Shown: positions 54,230 through 64,000 of the stretch, in pieces
Layout: every line of letters starts with the position of its first letter
How positions within the stretch are numbered: the stretch's first letter is position 1
Assembly (NCBI RefSeq): GCF_000715075.1
Contig: NC_134087.1
Span: 154,553,436-154,617,435 of the forward strand
Source of the DNA: Nicotiana tabacum
Lineage: Eukaryota > Streptophyta > Magnoliopsida > Solanales > Solanaceae
Length of the DNA stretch: 64,000 nucleotides
Direction of reading: 5' to 3'
Made by a program: the position numbers and the translations under genes
The notes under the pieces: generated by a model
The model's input: the letters and a program-made list of their open reading frames with translations, nothing else
What the model was told of the DNA's origin: nothing
The model's database searches: none

Positions 54230-57200
54230 TGTGAGCATGTGATTTTTGCCCTATATGTATTACTCCAACAAATTCAAAACGAAATAATTTCTGTCATGTT
54301 TGCAATTTTGGGGATTTTCGTGGCATTTCCTGGTAATTGTTTGCATTTGTCTGTGAATTTTTATTTTTTGTTTAATTAATGAAAATTACAAAAAATATGT
54401 TGCATTCGCATTTAGGATTTAATTTTACATTTTTAGGATTAATTGACAAATTATTTTATAAAAATAGAAAAAATCACAAAAATTGTTTATTTTGCACTTT
54501 TTATTTTTAATTTTGAATTTTAGTAGTTTTCTCCTTTAATTTGGATTCTAAATTATTTGTAGTAAAAATTATTAGGGCTAATTTATTTAATATGGTAGGT
54601 TAATTCTGTTTAAAAATTATTATTAATTAATCTAGGATTTATTTTGATTTTGGAAAAGAAAGGAATTGTGAATCGAAAAGGAAAAAGAAAAAGAAAGAAT
54701 GAAAGAAATCTGGGCTCAAACCCGATTTAATTGTCCCAGCCTAAACCATACCCGGTCCAAACCCTATTTCTCTGGAACTCTCGAAACGATGTAGTATGGA
54801 AAGGATACTACGTCGTTTTGAGTTAATAAGTGACAATTCAATCTGGGCCATTCGTTTTACCTCATCCAAGGGCCTCAATCTTTTCCCCCATTCAATTGAA
54901 AGTGTCCAAATTTTATAACATTGACCTAGTATCCAATGTTAGGTCATCTTCTTCACTGTCATCTCCCACCGCCACCGCTGCCACCGGAAATAGCCATGCG
55001 GTGGCGCTTGACTTCCAAACTTGGCCAAAATTGAACCAGATGCTCCTCTCAACCCCCTCTTCACGAATATCGACCTTTTATATTTCAAATCCCACCCAAA
55101 ATACTCAAATCAGTAAAACTCTAGGGCGCCGCCATGAGTTCCTCCGCCGTGCCCGGCGGCGCCACCACCCTTTCCCCACCAAATCAACACCCAACGACCA
55201 CCTCCTCCCCTTCATCCCAAATATCTGTCTAGCTTCCTCAGAATCCCCTCAAAAGCTTTCGAGTTTCAAATGTAAGCTTCAGGTCCTAGGTTTAAAATCA
55301 GAAGACCTACACGAAAATCATCCTTCCAAGATCCTTGGCCTGTTTCGTCTAGAGATGATGTGTTCCATCCGTTCATCATAAAGAATCGACGATTTATATC
55401 ATCTCGAGGTCAAAACAGAGTTGTTCATTATGTTCAAGCCCAAACTAGTAAGTTTTCCTTTATTTTTCTTGTTTGTTTTGTGTCCTTCGTCCATAATTTG
55501 AATTACTGGTTATAGGTTTCTGATTTTTTGTTATAATCACATGGTTCATTTTTGCTTTCGTCACTTGCTGTTGTTTATGTGATTTTTCTTGTTTTACCTG
55601 ATTTAGTTGCTTCCGTTCATTATGTTAATTGTTTGTCTTGAACTATTTGTTTTAGCTATTCTTCTTTATTATGATTCGAGTTCTTTTGCCTTTAGTTGGG
55701 AATTCAGATTAGTAAATAGGGATTTGGGTTCTGTTTTGAAAGCAGTAGGCCCATTTGAACTGGGTCACTTGGCCCAGACCATGGTCTGACAAACTTAAGT
55801 AATTTTAAGGGTATTCAGGGGTATATTGGGTAGTCCAATAAAAGGAATCTTATAGTAACTGAAATTGGAAACTCCTAGAACCTTCTAGATGGGGTTCCAA
55901 TTAGAATTTTAGGGACTTAGTAGTGTAACTTTGGCAACAAGCTAATAAATAAGGGACTAAACAGTTAAATACTGAAAATAAAAGAGGGACTGAAGATGTA
56001 AAGTAAAACATCTGAAAGAGCCCCAATTTCTGCCTATAAAAGGCAATCTCTACTGCCTTGTTTCACAAGTTTTGAAGGCTGAAAACTCAAAAAAAAAATC
56101 AAATTCAAAACTAACCAAAGTTTGAAATCTGAGAGTGTGAGAGTTCCTTCTAGATCTTAAAATCTTCTAAAAACCAAAAAATAACACAAAAACTCCAAAA
56201 AATACTATTCCATTGAAGTTTTCCTTAGATTAATTTCGAGTTTCAGCTGTTAATTCAAATTTCTAGCTTAGATAAGGATGTGTTTCTGGTTGCTGAAGTT
56301 TCAGAAGTTTTCCTGGGTTTAATTTCGAGTCAGCTTGGGTTCAATCAAGTCTGTTTTGGTTATTTTGTTGGTGTTGTTCCTCCGTCATTCATTCCTGGGC
56401 TATTGTGATGCTGTTTTAAGTCCAAAATCAATCTTGTGCTATTGGTTTCAACTACTGATTGTTTGCTTGCCACTGCTGACTCCTTCTTCCTTTATTTTGC
56501 TTCATTTCTAGGTACATAGCTTTATAACTTTGATCATTGTAAGATGAAACTCGAAGAATGAATCCATATGAAGAATTGAAGCATGAATTTTGTCCAATGC
56601 CTTTCCTGACCCGTATTGTAGTTTAATATAATTTTTGTCTATGTGTTACTGATGTGTTCTGTAGTTTAATTTGAATGATAGTTGTTGTTAGGGCTCTTAA
56701 ATCATGGACATTCATCTTGACATTTAGCTTGAATTGTATAATCATCTGTAAAAGCATGAACATCCAGCTTAGTCTATTTTAGTTCACATTGTATAATTGC
56801 TTAGGATTTATGAACCTCATGAACTGTATATTATTATGTGAGTTTTCAAAAGGATAATGTTCTCCTGCAATTAGCAATTAGGTCGTTTGTTTCATATTCG
56901 AAAAAAATCAGAATATTTGCTTTACAAAATGCTGATGGTCGAGCTCTATGAATAAATGATGGATGATTGATAGGCTCAAATGGTTTGCAAGCTTTATGTT
57001 TAGAATTAGCTTACTAATCAGATTATAAGAATCAGGCCCAATTAGGGCTCAGTGTTAATTACTACCTCTTCAGGCTGACCAACAAGCTCCTTTATATAGC
57101 GCCTAATTTGCTACCCTTTGTAAAAGAGGCCCAAAACATTTTGCTAATAAAAGACGGGCCTCCAGCCAGCCCAACTCGTTCAAGCCTGGCACCTGCAATC

Positions 57201-58214
57201 TAAATAATACGGCAGGCTTCGACCTGGAGCATTGGGCCTCTCCCTCAGGCCCAACTCCATTACATATATGTTATTGTGCCTAATAGTTGGAATTTAAAAT
57301 CACAACACATTTTACACGAGTTAGTAGAATTTTTCCAATTTTATTCAAAGTTATTAGTCAAATTTCATGACATTGGGCTTGGGCCTTCCAAGTTAGGTAG
57401 CGAATTTAAATTAAGAGGTTGTCCTCTTGTTTAAATTTGGACCTGAACTTGAGGCCTGAATTTTATAGTGTTAATTAATTAGGCCCTTTTTAGAGACAAT
57501 ACTTAATAGGAAATCCTAGTTCCTTTAGGATGGCCTTAAAAAAAATAAAGCAAGATGCACCGCGCCAAACAAAACTCATAAATTGTGTGGCCTTCTTTAC
57601 GTACCCATATAAAAATACTTAGAAACCGGGACGTGCCATTTAGCGAATTTTCATGGCCTCCCGCAAAGTTAATAACACGTTAGTCGCTTTAAGCGCGTTC
57701 TTTAATAATTTTACCTTCCTAAATTCGGGTGTACATTTCATGTAACCCAAATCCAAATGCCAAAACGTTGAATAAAGTGTGTCGAGGATACGGGTGCATT
57801 TCATGTGACATGATCCGAAAACATATTTTTAAACGACGTTCAATTTCCTTAAATTAATTAAAAGCGGTTAAAGAGTTAAAATTTGCACATAGGTTCATAA
57901 TTGTTTAAAATCAGATAATTAGGCCAATTATAGCAATTAAATGACTGTGCTAGAACCACGGAACTCGGGAATGCCTAACACCTTCTCCCAGGTTAACAGA
58001 ATTCCTTACCCGGATTTCTGGTTCGCGGACTGTTAACAGAGTCAATATTTTCCTCGATTCGGGATTCAACCGGTGACTTGGGACACCATAAATCTCCCAA
58101 GTGGCGACTCTAAATTTTTAATAAAATAATCTCGTTTCGATTGTCACTTTAAGTTGGACAAAAACTCCCTTATATACCCATTTACGGGGGTGTAGGAAAA
58201 AGGGAGGTGTGACA
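54230..58214 (+). repeat. 3' LTR of the Ogre-like element
   Basis: 3985 bases, TGTGAGCATG to GGTGTGACA; partner of 35739-39714. The embedded open frame 54830-55381 is the counterpart of 36333-36803. The TATA box is at 56035-56042. Confidence 0.95.
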
Positions 58215-58900
58215 GCTGCATAATCCAAAAGGCATCTTTTTGAAGGCAAAAGTACCGTATAGACAAGTAAAAATGTTTTTCCTTTAAACTTCTTGAGCAA
58301 TAAGAATTTTGTTGTAGCCCAAGTAACCATCAAGAAAATAATAGAAAGCACAACCGGCCAATCTATCAAGCATTTGATCTATGAAAGAAAGAGGAAAGTG
58401 ATCCTTCCTTGTGACTTTGTTGTGCTTATGATAATCCATACAAACTATCCAACCGGTGACTGTTATTGTAGGGATCAACTCTTTCTTATTATTGGTAACA
58501 ACTTTCACTCCCCCCTTCTTTGGAACACATTGGACTAGAGAAGTCCAAGAACTATCAGAAATGGGGTAGACAACCCCGATATCCAAATACTTGATAATCT
58601 CCTTTTTGACCACCTCTTGCATAGTTTCATTGATCGTTCTTTGATGTTGAATTGATGGTTTGGCACTATCTTTCTTTGATTTTATGCATGGAAAATGTGG
58701 GGCTTATACCCTGAATGTCTTCAAAATGCCATCCAATAGCTTTCTTCCTCTTTTGCAACATCGCCAATGTGGAATCAACCTGCACGTTAGTCAAACAAGA
58801 GGAAAGAATAATCGGTAAAGTAGAACATGGGCCAAGAAATTCATACCAAAGGTAAGGTGGCAATGGTTTTAACTCCAATGTTTGTGGCTCTTCAATAGAG
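58215..58900 (-). pseudogene. pol: RT 5' part, Athila-like, cut by the Ogre-like element
   Basis: Blocks 58878-58666 and 58622-58284 show 'KKAIGWHFEDIQGISPTF', 'VVTNNKKELIPT', 'DYHKHNKVTRKDHFPLSFID' and 'YFLDGYLGYNKI', in RT order. Sequence runs on in another frame to 'RMPFGLC' beside 58215, where the Ogre-like element interrupts it. The remainder, with FMDD, is at 35738-35442. Several frameshifts. Confidence 0.87.
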
Positions 58901-59530
58901 GGCTTTGTAGTAGGAATCTTCCTATTCTAAAGATCCAAACACAACTTTCAAGGAGCTTAGTTGTAAGACCTCATTCCTTGAAAAGAGTTTACACCTTCCA
59001 TGAAACCATCCACCTCATCATCATCAAAGTTTAGCAAAATGGCTTCCAACATATCACTAAACATTCGTTGTAGCACTTGTGTCATCAATAATGACATTGG
59101 TCACAATGTCCACAAAAGAACACACTTCATTGTTATTTGGTTCATGCATAGACTTGCATACACGGAATACCAGTTGTTCATCACCAACCCAAAAAATGAG
59201 TTCACTGGCTTTCACATCACAAAGGGCCTTACCTATAGCAAGGAAAGGCCTCCTAAGAATGATAGGCACTTCATAGTCAACCTCACAATCTATAATCACA
59301 AAGTCTGCCAGAAGGATAAATTTATCAACTCAAACCAAGACATCCTTAATCACTCCCAATGGTCTATTAATAGTACGATCGGCCATTTGCAACCTCATGG
59401 ATGTGGGTCTTGGTTTCCCAATCCCCAAAGTTTTGAACACCGAGTAGGAAATCAAATTGATACTTGCCCCAAGATCACCAAGAGCTTTAACAAAATTGTC
59501 ACTTTCAATAGTACAAGGATCGTGAAAGCA
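58901..59530 (-). pseudogene. pro: Aspartic protease, Athila-like
   Basis: The active site reads Asp-Leu-Gly-Ala-Ser at 59476-59462, the form common in this lineage. The block 59299-59057 continues with 'DCEVDYEVPIILRRPFLA' and 'NNNEVCSFVDIV'. A frame change separates it from 'PKLEDPCAFTI' in the block just upstream (59712-59452). It would release gag and pol proteins. Confidence 0.82.
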
Positions 59531-61439
59531 CAGGGATCCTCCAACTTAGGAGCCATGGAATGAACAATTTCACTCACTTGATGAGTAACCTTAATAGTTT
59601 CAAAATTCATCGACCTTTTCTTGGTCATGTGATCTTCCATAAACTTGGCATAACTGGGTATTTGTTCCAAGGCTTCCACCAATAGCACATTAATGGAGAG
59701 ACCTTTCATCATTTAAATAAACTTCTTGAATTGATTCTCACTATTTTTCTTAGCAAGTTTTTGAGGATAAGGAGGTGGAGGCTTTGGCAAGGGTGCCTTA
59801 GCCTTTTTCACTATCGGTTTCGGTGTGTCAATAATGTGTTCCCTAGACGGGTTAACCTCTTCTTGGGTCTCTTCCACGTTATCATCAATATCAATCTGAA
59901 CCGCATCATGTACTTGAACATTATTGTGTGGGATTTCCTCCTCTTGGATCACTTGGTCATCATCCACAAGTCGCCTTTTTATTTGAGGTAGTGTATTCCC
60001 ACCCCTTCCACTTCTTGCGATAAGCGCCATAGCATGCCCCATTTTGTTACCACCCTTTGGGTTCACTACCGTGTTACTTGGTAATGCTCTCTAAGGACGA
60101 GTATTAGGTGCTTGAGATATTTGATCCATTTGAACTTCAAGAGTACGGATTGATATAGTATATGAGGCAAGTTGGTCATCCGAATCCGCATTCGTTTCAA
60201 TCATTTGCTTGAACATGTTCTCAATACGGCCCATTTCATTGTTTGAAGAACTTGAACCATGGGAAGGATAAGGAGGTGGGTTGCTCAATTGTTGGTACAT
60301 TGGGGCATTTAAAATCCGAACCTCTATTTGCATGATTGTAATTGTTTCCCCCAATTTCCTTGATTGATGCCTTCCCAATTACCTTGTTTGTTGTTATTGT
60401 TATGCCGATTATCTTGATTTTAGAACCCCAATTGCCTTTGTTATTTTGAGAACGCCATTGATTTTGATTGGAGCCTTGAAAATTGCTCTGTTACCCTTGG
60501 TAATTGTTCATAAATTGTACCTTTTCTTCTTGCTCTTGATAAGATTCATCTTGGTCATAGCTACTATCATCTTGTGCATAATTCTCCACTCGGGATTAAA
60601 ATTGTGGGCCTTTAATCCTCTTCTTGTAGGCCAAGACATTCACTCCCTCCACATCATGAATTTGTTCATATATTGTACATTTTCTTCTTGCTCTTGATAA
60701 GACTCATCTTGGTCATAGCTACCATCATCTTGTGCATAATTCTCCACTCAAGATTGAAATTGTGGGCCTTTAATCCTCTTCTTGTTGGCCAAGACATTTC
60801 CTTCCATAGCATGAACTTGCTTAGGAGCATGGGTTTGATGAAGTTGGGCCTTAGCAAGTTGATTCATGGTTGTGGTTAATTCGGCAATAGCTTGCCCATG
60901 GTCTTGCAACTCTTTGTATAGATGAATCGTGTTGGTATCACCTTGGGGAACATTAGCCCGGAATTGCTAAGCCTAAGATGTTTTCGCCATCTCATGAAGA
61001 ATCTCACATGCCTCCGCATAAGGTGTTGTCATAAAATTTTCTCCGACCAATTGATTAACCACATATTGATTCGTAGTATTAATACCACAGTAGAAAGTTT
61101 GTTGGATAATATTGTCGGTCATATCATTATTTGGGCACTCCTTTAACATTGTCTGATATCACTCCCAATTTTCATGTAAAGGTTCATTGGGCACTTTCTT
61201 GAAAGCCAATATTCAATTCTGTAGAGTAGCCACGTGCCCGAGGGGAGAAAATTTTTGAAATAAACTTCGCCGTCAATTTATCCCAAGTATGGATAGAATG
61301 ATTACGCAAGCATTCCAACCAATCCAAAGTCTTAACCCTTAGTTAGAAGGGAAAAAAGCCTTAACCACAAAGCATCTTTCGAAACATTTGTTTGTTTGCT
61401 CCCCCATTGCTATAACGGCCCCAATTTTCCTCCTTAGGA
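59531..61439 (-). pseudogene. gag: gag of the Athila-like element, broken
   Basis: Reading right to left, the gag core at about 61360-61150 ('LGHVATLQN', 'FKKVPNEPLHENWE'), then 'FYCGINTTNQYVVNQLVG', a Gln-rich segment ('AELTTTMNQLAKAQLHQ'), a duplicated 158-base block (60503-60818), 'LASYTISIRTLEVQMDQ' (60378-60091), an acidic/proline stretch (60066-59713) and the linker to protease ('EALEQIPSYAKFM'). Many stops and frameshifts. The N-terminus is cut by the LTR at 61440. Confidence 0.82.
60503..60818 (-). repeat. 158 bp tandem duplication in gag
   Basis: Copies 60503-60660 and 60661-60818 share TTTCTTCTTGCTCTTGATAA and CTTGTGCATAATTCTCCACT. The length is not a multiple of three, so the second copy is out of frame. 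Confidence 0.88.
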
Positions 61440-62211
61440 TGTCACGACCCTAACGATATTACCCAGTAAGTAAGTGTTAGAGATGTCGCTAACACTTACT
61501 AAATCTATGGAAAAATTCAACCAACAACTATCAAACGTGAAACAGAAATTTCTATACAAAGCCAACAAATCCCAAAACAGGTAGTACAAGTCACAAACTC
61601 TACTGAGTTCACTAAAGAAAATCTCTAACTACAACTGTTTCGGAATAGAATTAAACTATACAAAATAACTTCCAAAGGTGACTCTGAGGCCTGCAAACGC
61701 GATAGCATGTATACCTAGAAGTCTTTGCAGCAATATCTGGTCCGCTATCTAACAATCAACAAACTCCGAGTACCTGGATCTGCACAAAAATATGCAGAAG
61801 TATAATATGATTACACCATGATCGGTACCCAGTAAGTATCAAGACTAACCTCGATGGAATAGTGATGAGGTACAACTCAACACACTCACTAGACAAGATC
61901 ACATGTGTAGTATAAAGGTATAAAGCTAATAATGGAAGGCGGAAATCAGTAAATGAAAACAAAATCAACATGTGATATAAACAATAAGCAACAAGAACAC
62001 TGTGAAGTATCATTGAACCCAAATAAGGAACACAAAGAACCATCAATTAATCAAGTCATTCTAACACACGATTCACAACGGAATCACCCCGTGATACCTC
62101 ATCTCATAGTCACAAGTCACGGGTTTCAAACCTTCACTAGGTACTCACGGCACCTTGTGCCACATCTCGAATCACAACCGCACAGACAACTCACGTGCCA
62201 ATATCTCAATT

Positions 62212-62347
62212 CGCCCGGCATAATCACAGGCTCACAATCACAATACGCCCGGCATGATCATAGGCTCACAATCACAATCCGCCTGGCATGGTCACAAGCT
62301 CACAATGACAATCCGCCCGGTATGGTCACTTGCTCAATATCAACATG
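62212..62347. repeat. 34 bp tandem repeat, 4 units
   Basis: CGCC(C/T)GG(C/T)AT words start units at 62212, 62246, 62280 and 62314; the period is exactly 34. Units contain GCTCACAATCACAAT. Confidence 0.92.
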
Positions 62348-62749
62348 GAAACATATAATGCAAGAATGCATAGGCATGATCGATAAACGTCATGTTTGAT
62401 ACTCCTGAGCTAGTATAAGTGGCATGCTATGGTGTATGGTTGTGCGAGTGTACTATTGCATACCAAGTCAACAAGTAATATCTAAGACATTGAATAGCTC
62501 ATCGAAACAGCAAAGAAAGTCACGTAAGGTATATGACAAACAAAAGGAAAAGCACACCATCACAAGAAAATCACCAACACAATGTCTAAAAACCATCACA
62601 CATCATCCCTGACATTACCGTCCTTATCTCTCTGATATTCACCCGTATCACTCTGCCTTGACAATATCGTCAGCCACCTTTATCTCTCTGATAGACACCC
62701 CTATCACTCTGTATAATATCCACATGTATCCCTCCATTTAATAGGCACC

Positions 62750-62860
62750 CTTATCACTCCGTGTAATTGCCACCCTTATCACTCCGTGCAATAGCCACCC
62801 ATCACTCCATGTAATGGCCACCCTTATCACTCCGTGTAATAGCCACCCTTATCTCCGCAC
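62750..62860. repeat. About 28 bp tandem repeat, 4-5 units
   Basis: GCCACCCTTATCACTCCGTG and variants repeat with small length changes; more diverged units extend to about 62630. Confidence 0.85.
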
Positions 62861-64000
62861 AACAACAACCAACCCATACAACAATTCATACGTGATATCA
62901 TCACAACAACACAACATATCACTCGTATCACAAGTGCCCGTAGGCCCCAACCTTTCCAACTATTCGACGAAATCAATATTTTCACAACCAATAGACCATG
63001 ACTAAACACAACATATATAGAATCTCAATAACATAAAAATGAATGGAAAAGTAACTCAACAAGGAACAACACCTCCTTTAAATACAACCTTAATTAAAAT
63101 AGATCAATGACTCTCGATAACTTCCCAATTAATTGTTTAAGGATAAACTCAATAGTGAATGTGTCTCCATGAAATGGCAACTCTGAATTCTAGTGTACGA
63201 ATTATGCTAACAATGAAAGAGATGACACGAGCTAGTACTACATCTAAAGGCATGAGAATAAACCAGCAACAAGGGATATCATGTAACAATAATCTAAACA
63301 AAGAGCAACTCAACAATAAAAGAAATCATGCAATGGTTAAAGTGGTAACAACTCCAAATAAAGAATATAAGAGAAACCTCGACAAGTAAAGAATGTGACA
63401 TGTAACGACAACTTCAAATAAAGCATGTGATAGTAGACATGACGAATAAAGGATATAATATGTGCTAACAATTCCAAATAAGTACATAAAAGATGCCTAA
63501 GAGTCTAGACCGGTAAATTTTCACATATAATCCCGAGTACGTGCTCATCACCTCGCATACACGAATTTCACATGACACAAATAGCACAAACGAGTCAAAT
63601 CCTAAGGGGTAGTTCCCCCACACAAAGTTAGGCAAGATACTTACCTTAAAGAAGCTAAACCAATACTCTAAAATGCCTTCTCGTGTGAAACATCCTCCGG
63701 ACGGCTCAAATCTAGCCAAAATAACTTAATATCATAAATAAAAACCATAGGAAACAATTTCGGATGATAAAGCTTCGATCTTTAATGAAAACTAAAAAGT
63801 TAACCCAGAAAGTCAATGGGCCCGCACCTCAGAACCTGACAAAATTCACAAAATACAAACACTCACTCTGATACGAGTCCAACCATACCAAAAGTATCAA
63901 ATTACAATATCAAATCGTCCTTCAAATCCTTATTTTACATTTTTGAAAGATTTTACAAAAATTCTGATTTTTCTTTCATTCAATTCACTAATTTAATGTA

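Larger units (their letters stand above)
35739..58214 (+). mobile_element. Ogre-like giant Ty3/gypsy element, near complete
   Basis: 22476 bases on the plus strand. Parts in order are the 5' LTR (35739-39714), PBS, leader, ORF1 (41059-43123), gag-protease (43871-47358), a predicted intron, RT-RNase H-second RNase H-integrase (47529-51003), a 3.2 kb 3' repeat zone, PPT and the 3' LTR (54230-58214). Flanking 5-mers are ACTGC and GCTGC. Size, LTR length, ORF before gag, intron between protease and RT, two RNase H domains and tandem repeats before the 3' LTR all match the Ogre group. Stops and frameshifts disable every ORF, so it is not autonomous today. Confidence 0.93.
20882..61439 (-). mobile_element. 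Athila-like Ty3/gypsy backbone, interrupted four times
   Basis: The exposed pieces are 61439-58215, 35738-35133, 32734-30208 and 22306-20882. Joined in that order they follow the layout gag, protease, RT, RNase H, integrase, spacer, ORF in envelope position. Reading frame resumes across each interruption: RT across 58214/35739 and RNase H across 32735/35132. Evidence for the Athila lineage is the DLGAS protease site, FMDD polymerase site and the 3' ORF. Both LTRs are missing from the window. It is the oldest layer. Confidence 0.8.
61440..64000 (-). repeat. Chromovirus-type LTR inserted in Athila-like gag, partial
   Basis: Begins TGTCACGACCC on the plus strand, the reverse complement of the GGGTCGTGACA end typical of Tekay/Del LTRs. 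The preceding 5 bases are TAGGA. It runs past the window end with no second terminus in 2561 bases. Two tandem arrays (62212-62347 and about 62750-62860) lie in its middle. Open frames have no support. Confidence 0.72.

Noticed and set aside
62212..62860. CRISPR-like spacing of repeats
   Set aside because: Whole 34-base units repeat with no unique spacers; this is an LTR tandem array in plant DNA.

Overview
This window looks like plant nuclear heterochromatin built entirely of nested LTR retrotransposons. I found no host gene, tRNA or rRNA. The families (an Ogre-type giant Ty3/gypsy element with an extra ORF before gag, Athila-like, Tekay/Del chromovirus and Tat-like elements) and the style of their LTRs suggest a large-genome Solanaceae species, most likely Nicotiana. 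That placement is inference from element style, not from a host gene.

Backbone. The oldest layer is an Athila-like element on the minus strand, running from 61439 down to 20882: gag, protease, RT, RNase H, integrase, a spacer with a promoter-like site, then an ORF in the envelope position. It is cut by four insertions. These are a giant Ogre-like element on the plus strand (35739-58214), which splits the RT gene; a solo LTR (32735-35132), which splits RNase H; a rearranged Tekay chromovirus (22307-30207) in the spacer; and a long-LTR, coding-free element (17489-20881) in the 3' ORF. A further chromovirus-type LTR (61440-64000, minus strand) cuts gag and runs off the window.

Left part. The coding-free element is itself cut by a Tat-like element on the minus strand (LTR about 16843-17488, gag 4333-2825, antisense coiled-coil ORF 236-732), whose far end lies left of the window. 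The Tat-like element is in turn split, exactly at its LTR/PBS junction, by a 12.4 kb non-autonomous Ogre relative (4476-16838, minus strand, perfect AAACT target duplication).

The Ogre pair. The 22.5 kb element has LTRs of about 4 kb, PBS, ORF1, gag-protease with a G-patch-like tail, a predicted 170 bp intron that restores frame into RT/RNase H/second RNase H/integrase, a 3' repeat zone, PPT and LTR. All its coding parts carry stops and frameshifts. The smaller relative keeps gag but lacks ORF1 and pol. It shares the U5, PBS and PPT sequences, so it looks like a parasite of the autonomous form.

Most interesting signal. Both Ogre-type elements carry four copies of a non-coding hairpin cassette (outer arms CTACG/CGTAG, conserved CTGAT, inner stem of variable sequence but kept complementarity) at the same four positions: before ORF1 or its place, before gag, after the coding region, and just before the PPT. 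Inner stems differ between copies with compensating changes, which is the pattern expected of a selected RNA structure. Two other hairpin-forming repeat families lie in the 3' region of both elements.
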